A stretch of DNA of 33,444 bases from an uncultured Coriobacteriales bacterium (GCA_946892075.1 CAMPNZ010000012.1:1-33444), one strand, 5' to 3'. Positions 24,881-32,816 are shown, counted from the first letter of the stretch. Notes: a model not told the origin generated them from the sequence alone. Translations and numbers: made by a program.

Positions 24881-25450
24881 TTACATTCCTAAGCGTTTCT
24901 TAAATGATGCAACGCAGCGCCTGCTTATCCACTCCACCATTGAGTTGTCAAGGCGCACGCTTAAAGAGCCACTGAAACCAGGCTCTATGCGCGCAATATG
25001 ATTAAGGTTCACAAGCGCCGATTTCGAAATACGCACCAGTGAAGAAAACGCATTCGACTCAAAGTCCATCAAGCGTTTGTACGACACGCATGTTCCCTTG
25101 GTAGTGTACAAAACCACCGATCCGTGCTCCATGCGAACAAGCACAATGTGCTCTTCGCGCAACACGATAATGGCGCCATCTTTGTGGCCGTAGAAATAAT
25201 CGGGCTGCAAAGGCACCTCTGAACAGGTGCTATGAGCGTTCTTCTGGCTTGAGGCTGCGGCGGGCTTATGTTCGGTGCCGCCCGCGCTGCCTTGCGCTAC
25301 CTGCACCGTAGCCATGCGATGGTCGTCTGCACACTGCCCGCACGATTGCAAGTCAAACGCATACGCTTTAATCGCGGGCGTAAGTTCATGCACGTAAAAT
25401 TCAACTGACTCTTCCTGTGTATCAGGCACTATATTAAGAGTCACCTTCAT
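24881..25450 (-). CDS. LytTR-family DNA-binding transcriptional regulator
   Basis: The 189-residue protein lacks a response-regulator receiver domain. Residues about 91-189 are a LytTR DNA-binding domain, recognised by SSLVRISKSALVNLNHIARIEP (137-157), the Gly-containing turn and the closing ISRRCVASFKKRLG (175-188). The N-terminal 40 residues are of unknown role, followed by a Gly/Ala/Ser-rich linker (about 48-80). Together with the downstream DUF3021 gene it forms a two-gene LytTR regulatory system, probably autoregulated, as in streptococcal HdrRM and BrsRM. The ATG has AAGGAA about 8 nt upstream. A perfect 14-bp palindrome lies 38 bp upstream of the start. Confidence 0.88.
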   Translation of the reverse strand: MKVTLNIVPDTQEESVEFYVHELTPAIKAYAFDLQSCGQCADDHRMATVQVAQGSAGGTEHKPAAASSQKNAHSTCSEVPLQPDYFYGHKDGAIIVLREEHIVLVRMEHGSVVLYTTKGTCVSYKRLMDFESNAFSSLVRISKSALVNLNHIARIEPGFSGSLSVRLDNSMVEWISRRCVASFKKRLGM

Positions 25451-25488
25451 ATGCCGTTCCTTTCAATTCTATGCTGCGCGACACAATG

Positions 25489-25502
25489 GTAATTGCAATT
25501 AC
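25489..25502. promoter_or_regulatory. Perfect 14-bp palindrome upstream of the LytTR gene
   Basis: The sequence GTAATTGCAATTAC is its own reverse complement and sits 38 bp before the LytTR start, near TATAGC on the minus strand (complement of 25504-25509). The position suits an operator. LytTR proteins usually bind direct repeats, so the binding factor is uncertain. Confidence 0.45.
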
Positions 25503-25633
25503 AGCTATACCTTATCAAAGAAGCGCGAACGTGTCTTGCGTTGAAGCGTATGCGGTTGGATTGGGCGCATAACAGGAAAAACGGAGCGCTCAGCGTGCGG
25601 AACGGTTGGACGCACCCGGGTGAGGGTGCGAGC

Positions 25634-25686
25634 TTGCGGGCGAAAACGGGTGCGCGTGCAAGGGGTTGCGGGCGAAAACGGGTGCG
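25634..25686. repeat. Two-copy direct repeat with 32-bp period
   Basis: An identical 21-bp sequence starting TTGCGGGCGAAAACGG occurs at 25634-25654 and 25666-25686, inside a GC-rich spacer between xerC and the LytTR gene. The surroundings (25611-25700) are rich in GGGTGCG words. Confidence 0.85.
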
Positions 25687-25725
25687 AGCAGGCGGATACA
25701 GCGGCGACGTGCGCAAACAAGCACG

Positions 25726-26847
25726 CTAACCGCGAGGATGCGCCTTGTGCTGCACCGCTTTCAGATGCTCAAACGACAAGTGCGTATAAATTTGCGTGGT
25801 GGATAATGACGCGTGACCAAGCATTTCTTGAACGCTGCGCAAGTCGGCGCCACCCTCAAGCAAATCGGACGCAAAGGTATGGCGCATATCGTGGGGTGTA
25901 GTGTGCTCTTGCACGCCCGCATTGCGCACAGAACGCGCAAAAATATTGCGAATTTGGTCGGTGCTGATATGCGACCCTGAAGCAGTAACAAACACATAGG
26001 GCGCATGATGCTGCTGAAGAAGAACGGGGCGCGCGCTGTCGAGGTACATTTCAAGTACCTTGATACAAGTGTCGTGAAGTGGCACAATGCGTTCCTTGTT
26101 ACCTTTACCCCACAAGCGCACGCAGCGCTCACGCAAATCGAGCTGCGAAAGCTTTAAAAGCGACACTTCCGAAATACGCGCTCCGCAGGCGTACATGAAC
26201 TCCAGCAGTGCGCGATTACGCAGCTCAAGTGCCTCTTTATAAGGGCGCCGCGCAGTGGGCGGTTTGGGAACGGAAACAGATGCTGGCGCAGGCGTACCTT
26301 CTGACGCTGCGGCATGTGCGCTCGTGAACAGATCAGATGAAGCAGCGTTGTTCATGGTGCTTGTGCCATCCAACAGCCGATCAAGCTGCTGATGTTTCAA
26401 GGTGTGCGGCAAATGGCGCGCAATTTTCGGTGCGCGCAAGCTAAGCGTTGGGTCAAGCGCGCACCGCTTTTCATCGCACAACCATGCATAAAAACCTCGC
26501 AAGGTACTAAGAAGCCTGTTCAGTGTGGCGTGACTTACACCATCACTCGTGCGCTGCGCCAGAAACGCGCGCACATCAAAGCGCGAGACGCGCGCAATAT
26601 CCCAGCTGTTCTGATTGCAAAACCGTGCAAACAGCGACAAATCGCTCGCATACGAGCGCAAGCTGGCTTTGCTGTACAAACCGCGCTTCGTTTGGTTGAG
26701 AATATACCTATCGACCAAGGCATTATTTGCGATTGAACAGGAGTTTTGTTCCTCTGTAGAAGAGGCCGATTGAGCGCACGTATCGGTTGCACCAACCCAT
26801 TCAGGCGCTTGAGAGCCCGCAGTGCCATGTTCGCTATTATTTGTCAT
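25726..26847 (-). CDS. xerC: Tyrosine recombinase XerC/XerD family
   Basis: The protein has an N-terminal SAM-like DNA-binding domain (about 42-140) and a catalytic domain with the full tyrosine recombinase set: R224 (CGARISE), a lysine in GKGNKER (248-253), H319 and R322 (HDMRHTF), H345 (LGHAS) and nucleophile Y354 (IYTH). Xer recombinases resolve chromosome dimers at dif. The place directly after trmFO is that of xerC (codV) in Bacillus, which supports XerC over XerD. At 373 residues it is longer than the usual 300, owing to a polar N-terminal tail (1-40) and an Ala/Ser/Pro-rich insert at about 163-205 (bases 26232-26361). Its ATG overlaps the trmFO end by 11 bp. Confidence 0.94.
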   Translation of the reverse strand: MTNNSEHGTAGSQAPEWVGATDTCAQSASSTEEQNSCSIANNALVDRYILNQTKRGLYSKASLRSYASDLSLFARFCNQNSWDIARVSRFDVRAFLAQRTSDGVSHATLNRLLSTLRGFYAWLCDEKRCALDPTLSLRAPKIARHLPHTLKHQQLDRLLDGTSTMNNAASSDLFTSAHAAASEGTPAPASVSVPKPPTARRPYKEALELRNRALLEFMYACGARISEVSLLKLSQLDLRERCVRLWGKGNKERIVPLHDTCIKVLEMYLDSARPVLLQQHHAPYVFVTASGSHISTDQIRNIFARSVRNAGVQEHTTPHDMRHTFASDLLEGGADLRSVQEMLGHASLSTTQIYTHLSFEHLKAVQHKAHPRG

Positions 26848-28390
26848 ACGACGCCTTCAATAAACCTAAACGCTCCAGTTCAGATGCGTAATTCTCAAGT
26901 GCACGCGAGGCACGCTGCGCATAGGCAGTATAGCGCTGCGTTTTGTTTTTGCAACGCACATCAAGCGGCTTCATGATGCCAAAATTAACATGCATCGGCT
27001 GAAAATGCTGCTCCTCGGCGTTCGTCATGTAGTACAACAGCGATCCAAACACCGTTTCATCAGGAACAACAGGAGCGCGTACCCCAGAAAGCTGCGCCGC
27101 AACCGCTAGCGCAACATGTAAGCCCGAGCGAATTGCTTCGCTATACCCTTCCGATCCTGAAAGCTGACCTGCCACATACACCGGACACGGAAACGCTTGT
27201 GCAAGCGATGTAAGCTGCAAGTTAGCGTTCAGCAAGCGTGGTGCGCATAAAAAGGTGTTGCGGTGCATAACACCATAACGTGAAAATTCAGCTTCAGACA
27301 GTGCAGGTATCAGCTGAAACACGCGTTTTTGCTCGGAAAACGTTAAATTCGTTTGGAAGCCAACTAAATTATAGGCGGTTTTTTCGGCGTTTTCGGCACG
27401 CAATTGCACCACCGCATAAGGACGCTTGCCAGTGCGCGGATCGCGCAAACCAACTGGCTTAAGCGCGCCAAAACGGGGTGCATCAAGGCCTTTACGTGCA
27501 ATTTCTTCGATAGGCTGACACGCCTGAAACAAGTCTTTCGTTTCAAAATCGCGCAAAATGACACGTTTCGCATGCACAAGTTCGTGAATAAAGTGCTCGT
27601 ATTCTTCTTGGGAAAGCGGCGCATTCAAATACGCTGCTGGTGCGGTGCTGGGCGCGGCATCAAGCGGTGCGGTTGGTATCGCATCGTGTGCGGCATCACC
27701 TGCGGGAACGCAAGCAACATCGCTCGCAGCACCAGGCTTAGCCTCGGGGTTGGTATCGCATGCAACGGCAGATGCAACGCCAGGCAGCGCATCGCGCGAA
27801 GCGCCCGTCGCGTGAACAGGCACAGCATCTTCGTAGCGATCCTGCAAAAACAAGCGATCGAAACGCAAGCTGCTGGTTTCAACAATGGGCGCCGCTGCAT
27901 CATAAAACGCCAGCGCATCACTGCCCGTATACGCACGTAAATCGCGCGCGAGAGCATCAGTTGTAAGCGGCCCAGACGCAACAATGCACGCATCACTTGC
28001 CGCTGCAAGTTCAGCAATACTGCTAACAGCGTTGCGCTCGAAGTGAATGTTCGGGTGCTCAAGCACGCGTTTATGAACCGCAGCACTAAAGCGAGTTCTA
28101 TCAACGGCAAGCGCGCCACCTGCGTCAACTTTGCACGCAAGCGCGCATGCGTAAAGGCGTGAGTGCAAACGCGCCAGCTCTTCTTTCAGCAAGCCAGCAG
28201 CCGAGTTTGGTTTTGTTGATTTCAGCGAATTCGAACACACCAGCTCAGCACAGGTATCCGTTTTGTGAACAGCACTTTTGCACAAAGGACGCGCCTCGCA
28301 CAAGCGCACGCGCACGCCTCTATCAGCAAGCTGCAACGCCGCTTCTGAACCAGCTAAACCAGCTCCAATAATTGTAACGTTTTTATCCAT
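26837..28390 (-). CDS. trmFO: Methylenetetrahydrofolate-tRNA-(uracil-5-)-methyltransferase TrmFO, with insert
   Basis: TrmFO is the folate- and FAD-dependent enzyme that makes ribothymidine at position 54 of tRNA. It begins with the FAD-binding loop IIGAGLAGSEAA (7-18). The two functional cysteines are visible: C52 in ELVCSNSL and C291 in FQACQPIEE, corresponding to C53 and C226 of the Bacillus enzyme. Also seen are YDAAAPIVE, GLRDPRTGKRPYAVVQLR and YGVMHRNTF. Length is 517 against about 435-450; the difference is an Ala/Pro/Asp/Thr-rich insert at residues 188-253 (bases 27632-27829), which shifts the second cysteine. topA, which precedes trmFO in Bacillus, is absent here; dprA is the direct neighbour, 9 bp away. 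Confidence 0.96.
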   Translation of the reverse strand: MDKNVTIIGAGLAGSEAALQLADRGVRVRLCEARPLCKSAVHKTDTCAELVCSNSLKSTKPNSAAGLLKEELARLHSRLYACALACKVDAGGALAVDRTRFSAAVHKRVLEHPNIHFERNAVSSIAELAAASDACIVASGPLTTDALARDLRAYTGSDALAFYDAAAPIVETSSLRFDRLFLQDRYEDAVPVHATGASRDALPGVASAVACDTNPEAKPGAASDVACVPAGDAAHDAIPTAPLDAAPSTAPAAYLNAPLSQEEYEHFIHELVHAKRVILRDFETKDLFQACQPIEEIARKGLDAPRFGALKPVGLRDPRTGKRPYAVVQLRAENAEKTAYNLVGFQTNLTFSEQKRVFQLIPALSEAEFSRYGVMHRNTFLCAPRLLNANLQLTSLAQAFPCPVYVAGQLSGSEGYSEAIRSGLHVALAVAAQLSGVRAPVVPDETVFGSLLYYMTNAEEQHFQPMHVNFGIMKPLDVRCKNKTQRYTAYAQRASRALENYASELERLGLLKASYDK

Positions 28391-28399
28391 GCGTTCATT

Positions 28400-29326
28400 C
28401 TAACGTATTTTTGCGCTCCAACGACCATCAGGTAGTCGCTCAATCTCTCCATTTAGCTCAGCGCTCACCAAAATTTCCATCAACATCGTATAAGAAAATG
28501 TAGCGCTTACGTGGCTTTGTGCATAGGCAAGCAATTCATCATCCGTAGCAGCATGCGCACAGATAACTTCAATTACAGGATGCTGGTGCGGCGCATGTTC
28601 CGCACTATCCTTAGTCGGTGGCGCATCCGCACAATCAATAAACGGATATGCTGATTGCAGCGCATCGGTAAAGCTTTGCGTATCAATAATAGGATACGCG
28701 CCTTGGTACAACAAATAATTGGTGCCTTTCGAAAACGCTGACGTAATAGCTCCCGGAACAACCATCACGCATTTCCCCATGTTAAGCGCATCATCTGCCG
28801 TTGAAAGCGTGCCTGAAGGCATGCCCGCTTCAGCAATCAGAAGCGCTTTTGATAGCGCTGCAATAAGGCGGTTGCGCTTGCGAAACATATACGGCATTGG
28901 AATTGCGCTTGGTGGATTTTCGCTGATAAGAAGCCCTTGATTGTCGATAATGTCCTGAAACAGCTGAGCATGCCGCGCAGGATACAAATGTTCAAAACCG
29001 CCTCCCAACACGCACATAGTAGGACTTTTTGCTTTCAACGCAGCTTTATGCGCGCAGCTATCGCAGCCATACGCGCCACCAGACACCACAATAAGATTGT
29101 GCTTACACGCTTGCGCTGCAAACAATTCAGTTACTGAAATTCCGTACGGACTTGCCTTGCGCGCGCCAATAATCGACAAGCAGCGCGCACGAGCATCAGC
29201 GCTCAAAAGCGAGGTATCGCCCATGCAATACAAACACTCAGGCGGCGATGTTACCTGGCGAAATTCTGGCGGATAACGCGCGTCGTTAGCGTAAATGCAT
29301 TCATAGGTGCCTTGTAGAGCAGTCAT
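28400..29326 (-). CDS. dprA: DNA-processing protein DprA
   Basis: DprA binds incoming single-stranded DNA and loads RecA during transformation. The Rossmann-like domain covers about residues 8-220 with IIGARKASPYG (52-62), SGGAYGCDSCAH (82-93, usual SGxAxGID-AH), FRKRNRLIAALS (148-159) and AEAGMPSGTL (165-174). After an Asp/Ala/Pro-rich linker (about 231-248) the last 60 residues look like the DprA winged-helix domain. Length is slightly short of the usual 360 because no N-terminal SAM domain is present. The ATG has AAGGAG at a good spacing; the stop is TAG. Together with comM it suggests a recombination or natural transformation gene set. Confidence 0.94.
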   Translation of the reverse strand: MTALQGTYECIYANDARYPPEFRQVTSPPECLYCMGDTSLLSADARARCLSIIGARKASPYGISVTELFAAQACKHNLIVVSGGAYGCDSCAHKAALKAKSPTMCVLGGGFEHLYPARHAQLFQDIIDNQGLLISENPPSAIPMPYMFRKRNRLIAALSKALLIAEAGMPSGTLSTADDALNMGKCVMVVPGAITSAFSKGTNYLLYQGAYPIIDTQSFTDALQSAYPFIDCADAPPTKDSAEHAPHQHPVIEVICAHAATDDELLAYAQSHVSATFSYTMLMEILVSAELNGEIERLPDGRWSAKIR

Positions 29327-29341
29327 GGTGGTTCTCCTTTA

Positions 29342-30844
29342 TTAGCGCTCGGGCGTGTTGTCGGTACGCGTTCGATAGCTAAACGCTTCAAGAATGTGCT
29401 GCTTGCTTACCTGCGCTTGCTCTTCAAGGTCGGCAATCGTGCGTGCAACCGACAAAATGGACACCATTCCCCTGCCGCTTAACTGGGCCTTTTCTGCCAT
29501 TGCCGTAAAAAACTGCGTGTCGTTTTCCGACAAGTTGCACTGCTGCAAACACGCACTTATGCAGCGGCGCACCAGGGGCTTGCGCTTTTGTGCGAAGGCG
29601 CGCGCACGCAACACAGCAGCACGCAAATCGCGTGACGACTGCGTTGGCACTGTTTCCATAATTTCAGTTGACGCGATGCGCAAAACCTCTATTCGCATGT
29701 CAAACCTATCAAAAAGCGGACCACCAATTTTGTTTTGGTAGTTGACAATTTGCGTTTGCGAACATTTACACGAGTAATGCGTGTCGCCGTAGTATCCGCA
29801 CGGACACGGGTTAAGCGCCGCAATCAGCGAAAAACGCGCCGGGAACGTAAGCACTCGTCCTGCGCGCGCAATGCGCACTTCCCCATTTTCAAGCGGTGTG
29901 CGCAAACTTTGCAGCACTGAACTTTTGAACTCCGCAAGCTCATCGAGAAACAACACGCCATTGTGCGCAAGCGAAATTTCACCGGGAACAATGGGTGTGC
30001 CTCCACCTAAAAGCCCTGCTTGCGTTATGGAATGGTGCGGGTTTCGAAACGGTCGGTACCCCGCAAAAATATCGCTGCATGAAAGCCCGCGTATCGAGTG
30101 AATAACCGCCGTTTGAATTTTTTCGTCGGCTGAAAGTTCAGGTAAAATGGAAGGCAAACGTGACGCAAGCATCGATTTCCCTGATCCGGGAGGTCCAATC
30201 ATCAGCAAGCCATGACGCCCCGCTGCCGCAATTTGCAACGCTCGCTTGGCGCGCGTATTGCCAACGATATCAGCAAAATCAAGCGTAGCGGGTTTTGCCG
30301 TGGTGGACGGAGCAGCCAGCTTGTTTACGCAATGCGTTTCAAGATGTTCAATATCGCGCAGCGTTTCTAAGCATCCAACCGATAAATTGTGCAGTTCACC
30401 CAGATGTTCGTTCATCGATCCGCATACAAGCGCATAGTTCAAGCGCAAGGCCGTAAGCGCGCACGGCAAAATGCTTTGCGCGCTGCGAACCCGCCCATCA
30501 AGCGAAAGCTCGCCTACAAACAGGCGATTATGCGCACAACGTGGGTCGACTTGCCGCGTTGCAATAAGAATGCCCAGTGAAATAGCAACGTCAAATGCTG
30601 TTCCCGATTTTTTAAGCGAACTGGGAGCCAAATTTACCACAATGCGACACATAGGCATCGTATAGCCTTGCGCTTTTATAGCACTGCGTATACGTTCGCG
30701 CGACTCCTGAACAGCAGTATCTGCCAACCCAACGATCAAAAAACTGGGCATTCCTGCACTCACCAGCACTTCTACGTCAACGCACACGGCATCAATGCCA
30801 TCAAGCGCTGCACTGGTAATTCTGCATTGACCCGTAAACGACAT
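29342..30844 (-). CDS. comM: YifB/ComM-family Mg-chelatase-like AAA+ ATPase
   Basis: The 500-residue protein has the three parts of the YifB/ComM family. They are an N-terminal Lon-protease-like fold (1-170), a Mg-chelatase ATPase with Walker A GPPGSGKS (217-224) and Walker B LFLDELAEF, and a C-terminal Mg-chelatase helical domain (after about 400). A cysteine cluster NPCPCGYYGDTHYSCKC is seen in the ATPase, as in the family. ComM is a helicase promoting branch migration in transformation of Gram-negative species; in Gram-positive species the role is less certain. It begins 6 bp after the yraN stop and is followed by dprA. Confidence 0.94.
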   Translation of the reverse strand: MSFTGQCRITSAALDGIDAVCVDVEVLVSAGMPSFLIVGLADTAVQESRERIRSAIKAQGYTMPMCRIVVNLAPSSLKKSGTAFDVAISLGILIATRQVDPRCAHNRLFVGELSLDGRVRSAQSILPCALTALRLNYALVCGSMNEHLGELHNLSVGCLETLRDIEHLETHCVNKLAAPSTTAKPATLDFADIVGNTRAKRALQIAAAGRHGLLMIGPPGSGKSMLASRLPSILPELSADEKIQTAVIHSIRGLSCSDIFAGYRPFRNPHHSITQAGLLGGGTPIVPGEISLAHNGVLFLDELAEFKSSVLQSLRTPLENGEVRIARAGRVLTFPARFSLIAALNPCPCGYYGDTHYSCKCSQTQIVNYQNKIGGPLFDRFDMRIEVLRIASTEIMETVPTQSSRDLRAAVLRARAFAQKRKPLVRRCISACLQQCNLSENDTQFFTAMAEKAQLSGRGMVSILSVARTIADLEEQAQVSKQHILEAFSYRTRTDNTPER

Positions 30845-30850
30845 AAGGCA

Positions 30851-31438
30851 TCACAGTTCTTGCGGACTGGCGAACGCATTAATGTGGTGGCGCAGCAACG
30901 CGCGGTGCGCATCGGCAAACAAAATTGAAATGACGTCGAAACGCAAAAGGCATTCGGGCTGGTCATACGTTGAAATGTAGCAGAGCGCAATTTTCTCGTA
31001 GCGAGCGCGCTTCTTCTTATCGACAGCCTCACTGGGCAAACCGCACGTAACATCACTGCGTGTTTTCACTTCCACAAACACAAGCGCATCTTCATCGCGC
31101 GCAATAATATCAGCCTCGCCAGCAAAGCAATGCCAATTATGCTCAAGAATTTCATAGCCGCAGCGCTGGAGGTAGTGAATTGCTGCTTGCTCGCCTCGTA
31201 TTCCCAGTTCATGAGCACTTTCGGGAAGCGGATTTTGCACCTTAAGAACGCAATCGAGCGTATCGGAAGCATCGGGCACATCGGATGATAGCGCATCGGG
31301 AACAGAGGCGCTGTTCACGTGGAGCGTATCGGGAGGATTGAGCGTTTGGCACGCAGCGTGCGCAGTGGAAGGATGCGCCGCACAAGGCGCACAGGAAGCA
31401 TGGTGCATTTGAGTTGCACATTTATTGGTGCAGGTCAT
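30851..31438 (-). CDS. yraN: UPF0102 protein YraN with N-terminal extension
   Basis: Residues about 75-195 match the UPF0102 (YraN) family of predicted nuclease-fold proteins: LGIRGEQAAIHYLQRCGYEI (78-97), GEADIIARDEDALVFVEVKT (107-126) with D110, E123 and K125 forming the restriction-endonuclease-like site. Biochemical function is unknown. The first 74 residues are an added Cys/Ala/Pro/Ser/Asp-rich segment, and the ATG at 31436-31438 has a strong AAGGAG 6 nt upstream, so the extension is probably translated. A later start would lack a comparable ribosome-binding site. It is the first gene of yraN-comM-dprA-trmFO-xerC. Confidence 0.88.
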   Translation of the reverse strand: MTCTNKCATQMHHASCAPCAAHPSTAHAACQTLNPPDTLHVNSASVPDALSSDVPDASDTLDCVLKVQNPLPESAHELGIRGEQAAIHYLQRCGYEILEHNWHCFAGEADIIARDEDALVFVEVKTRSDVTCGLPSEAVDKKKRARYEKIALCYISTYDQPECLLRFDVISILFADAHRALLRHHINAFASPQEL

Positions 31439-31485
31439 AAGAATCTCCTTTCGTTGCGAAAGAAGATTACATCAGCAAAGCTTGC

Positions 31486-31551
31486 AAAAAGACGCGAAAA
31501 ACACGCCAATAACACGCGAATAATACGGCAAAAAGACGCCGCAAACGACGC
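31486..31551. repeat. Six-copy 11-bp tandem repeat with phased A-tracts
   Basis: Units are AAAAAGACGCG, AAAAACACGCC, AATAACACGCG, AATAATACGGC, AAAAAGACGCC and GCAAACGACGC, each 11 bp, at 31486-31551. Short A-tracts recur about once per helical turn, a pattern known to bend DNA. It lies 48-113 bp upstream of the yraN start. Confidence 0.85.
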
Positions 31552-31568
31552 AGCGCCGCTAACGAAGC

Positions 31569-31591
31569 AAAAAGAAGGCGCAAACGCCTCC
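31569..31591 (-). terminator. Probable rho-independent terminator downstream of rnhB
   Basis: On the minus strand the stem GGAGGCG/CGCCTTC (7 bp, one G-U) closes loop TTTG and is followed by five T residues. It lies about 125 bp after the rnhB stop, between it and the phased repeat. Confidence 0.55.
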
Positions 31592-31717
31592 CAAAAGCCC
31601 TGATGCCACAGCGTAAGGCGACGTAAACGGAGCAAGGCACCATACAACGACCCCACACGCCGCTAGCGCCCCAACACCGCAAACGCTGCAACACGCCGCG
31701 AAACGTTCCCTGCGTTC

Positions 31718-32485
31718 TTACGAAAGAAAGTTTTTACAAAAACTTACCCGATGCAACGGACAGATACCATGTGCTTTAATGGCCTCAATATGCTGCTTTG
31801 ATCCATAGCCTTTATGCGCATCAAAACCGTATACAGGGTACAGTTTGTGCTGTTCAACCATGTAATTATCACGCGCAACTTTCGCGATTATCGACGCTGC
31901 AGCAATAGAAGCGCTTTTCGCATCACCTTTTACAACGGCACGTTCGCGCTTATCAAGATGCAGCGCAACACCGTCAAGCAAGATGCACTCAACGGGCACG
32001 TGGTGCGCATCAAAATACGCAATGACGCTGCTAAATGCGCTGCGCAAACAGTGCGCCATGCCATAGGTGTCGATATCGTGCGCATCGACCGACGCAATGT
32101 GAAACGCAAGCGCCTGCTGCTGGATGCACGCTGCAATACGTTCCCGTTTATCAGGCGCAATTTGCTTAGAGTCGTTAAGCTCAGCAATGGGCGGCGCGCT
32201 TAAGTTCAGCACTACGCCACCAACATACAAAGGGCCTGCCAGCGGGCCTCGTCCCACTTCATCCATACCAAGAACGCAAGAGTGTGCCCCGGCGCGTGTA
32301 TCAAAATCGTACAGTGCATGCAGGCGCGCCTGTTCTTCTTGTTCGCGAAGAAGCTGGCGTTGTCGCACGTCAAACGCACGCTTGACGCCTTTACGGGTAT
32401 CCGACGCATAAAGGCTCCTGAGCGCTTCAAGCTGGCTTTGTGATGCGTGCGCAATGCGCGCTTGAATGTCAGATATAGTTTCCAC
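31718..32485 (-). CDS. rnhB: Ribonuclease HII
   Basis: RNase HII cleaves RNA in RNA/DNA hybrids, including single ribonucleotides in DNA. The 255 residues equal the Bacillus enzyme in length. An N-terminal helical part (1-65) is followed by GMDEVGRGPLAGP (73-85, with D75 and E76), DSKQI, ILLDGVAL, KGDAKSASIAAASIIAKVARD and the C-terminal YGFDAHKGYGSKQH-HRVSF. The start is GTG at 32483-32485, supported by AAGGAG 6 nt upstream. It lies downstream of rplS, with a terminator and a repeat between them, and precedes yraN as in many Gram-positive bacteria. Confidence 0.96.
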   Translation of the reverse strand: METISDIQARIAHASQSQLEALRSLYASDTRKGVKRAFDVRQRQLLREQEEQARLHALYDFDTRAGAHSCVLGMDEVGRGPLAGPLYVGGVVLNLSAPPIAELNDSKQIAPDKRERIAACIQQQALAFHIASVDAHDIDTYGMAHCLRSAFSSVIAYFDAHHVPVECILLDGVALHLDKRERAVVKGDAKSASIAAASIIAKVARDNYMVEQHKLYPVYGFDAHKGYGSKQHIEAIKAHGICPLHRVSFCKNFLS

Positions 32486-32576
32486 GCTACACTCCTTTTA
32501 CTGTGAAACGATATGCTTAACGCAAGTCTGGGCCATAGAAAAAACGCAGCTAAATGCCTAAAAAATAGCGCACTGA

Positions 32577-32631
32577 AACACTGCCGCTACAACACCGCAA
32601 CACTGCCGTTGTAACACTGCAACACTGCCCC
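32577..32631. repeat. Five-copy 11-bp tandem repeat in the rnhB leader
   Basis: Units are AACACTGCCGC, TACAACACCGC, AACACTGCCGT, TGTAACACTGC and AACACTGCCCC, each 11 bp. Alternate units are most alike, giving a 22-bp higher-order period. The block lies 92 bp upstream of the rnhB start. Confidence 0.8.
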
Positions 32632-32747
32632 AATCTTATTTCCACCTTCAGCCGTCATGCACTACATGGTAGCCCATATCGTTTTATGTAGAAAGTAACT
32701 TTGAAATGCTCAGTAAAACTAAAGCTCCTGCTTAGAAATTTTTGTGC

Positions 32748-32777
32748 ACAAAAAAAGCCCACACAGCGTGCGGGCTT
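32748..32777 (-). terminator. Rho-independent terminator of rplS
   Basis: On the minus strand the stem AAGCCCGCAC/GTGTGGGCTT (10 bp with one G-U pair) closes a 3-nt loop and continues into seven T residues. It begins about 40 bp after the rplS stop. Confidence 0.9.
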
Positions 32778-32816
32778 ACGTACATCACTAAGAAAGAAAA
32801 GCTTGGAAGGCAAATC

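Larger units (their letters stand above)
31439..31717. other. Repeat-rich spacer between rnhB and yraN
   Basis: The 279-bp spacer contains a phased A-tract repeat (31486-31551) and a probable terminator for rnhB (31569-31591). Overlapping open frames occur on both strands but show no recognisable family, and they coincide with the repeats. Confidence 0.5.
32486..32816. other. Spacer between rplS and rnhB
   Basis: The 331-bp spacer has no gene. It holds the rplS terminator (32748-32777), a five-copy 11-bp tandem repeat (32577-32631) and, near its left end, the rnhB ribosome-binding site. A promoter for rnhB is expected here, but no clear one was found. Confidence 0.55.

Noticed and set aside
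27610..27650. Apparent loss of a TrmFO catalytic cysteine (YLNAP instead of a cysteine form)
   Set aside because: Counting residues without the insert shows that the second functional cysteine corresponds to C291 in FQACQPIEE, which is present.
31319..31656. Overlapping open frames on both strands in the yraN-rnhB spacer
   Set aside because: They are driven by the A-tract repeats and cross the start of yraN; no family resemblance.
31486..32631. CRISPR array
   Set aside because: The repeats are 11-bp contiguous units without spacers, and no cas genes are present.
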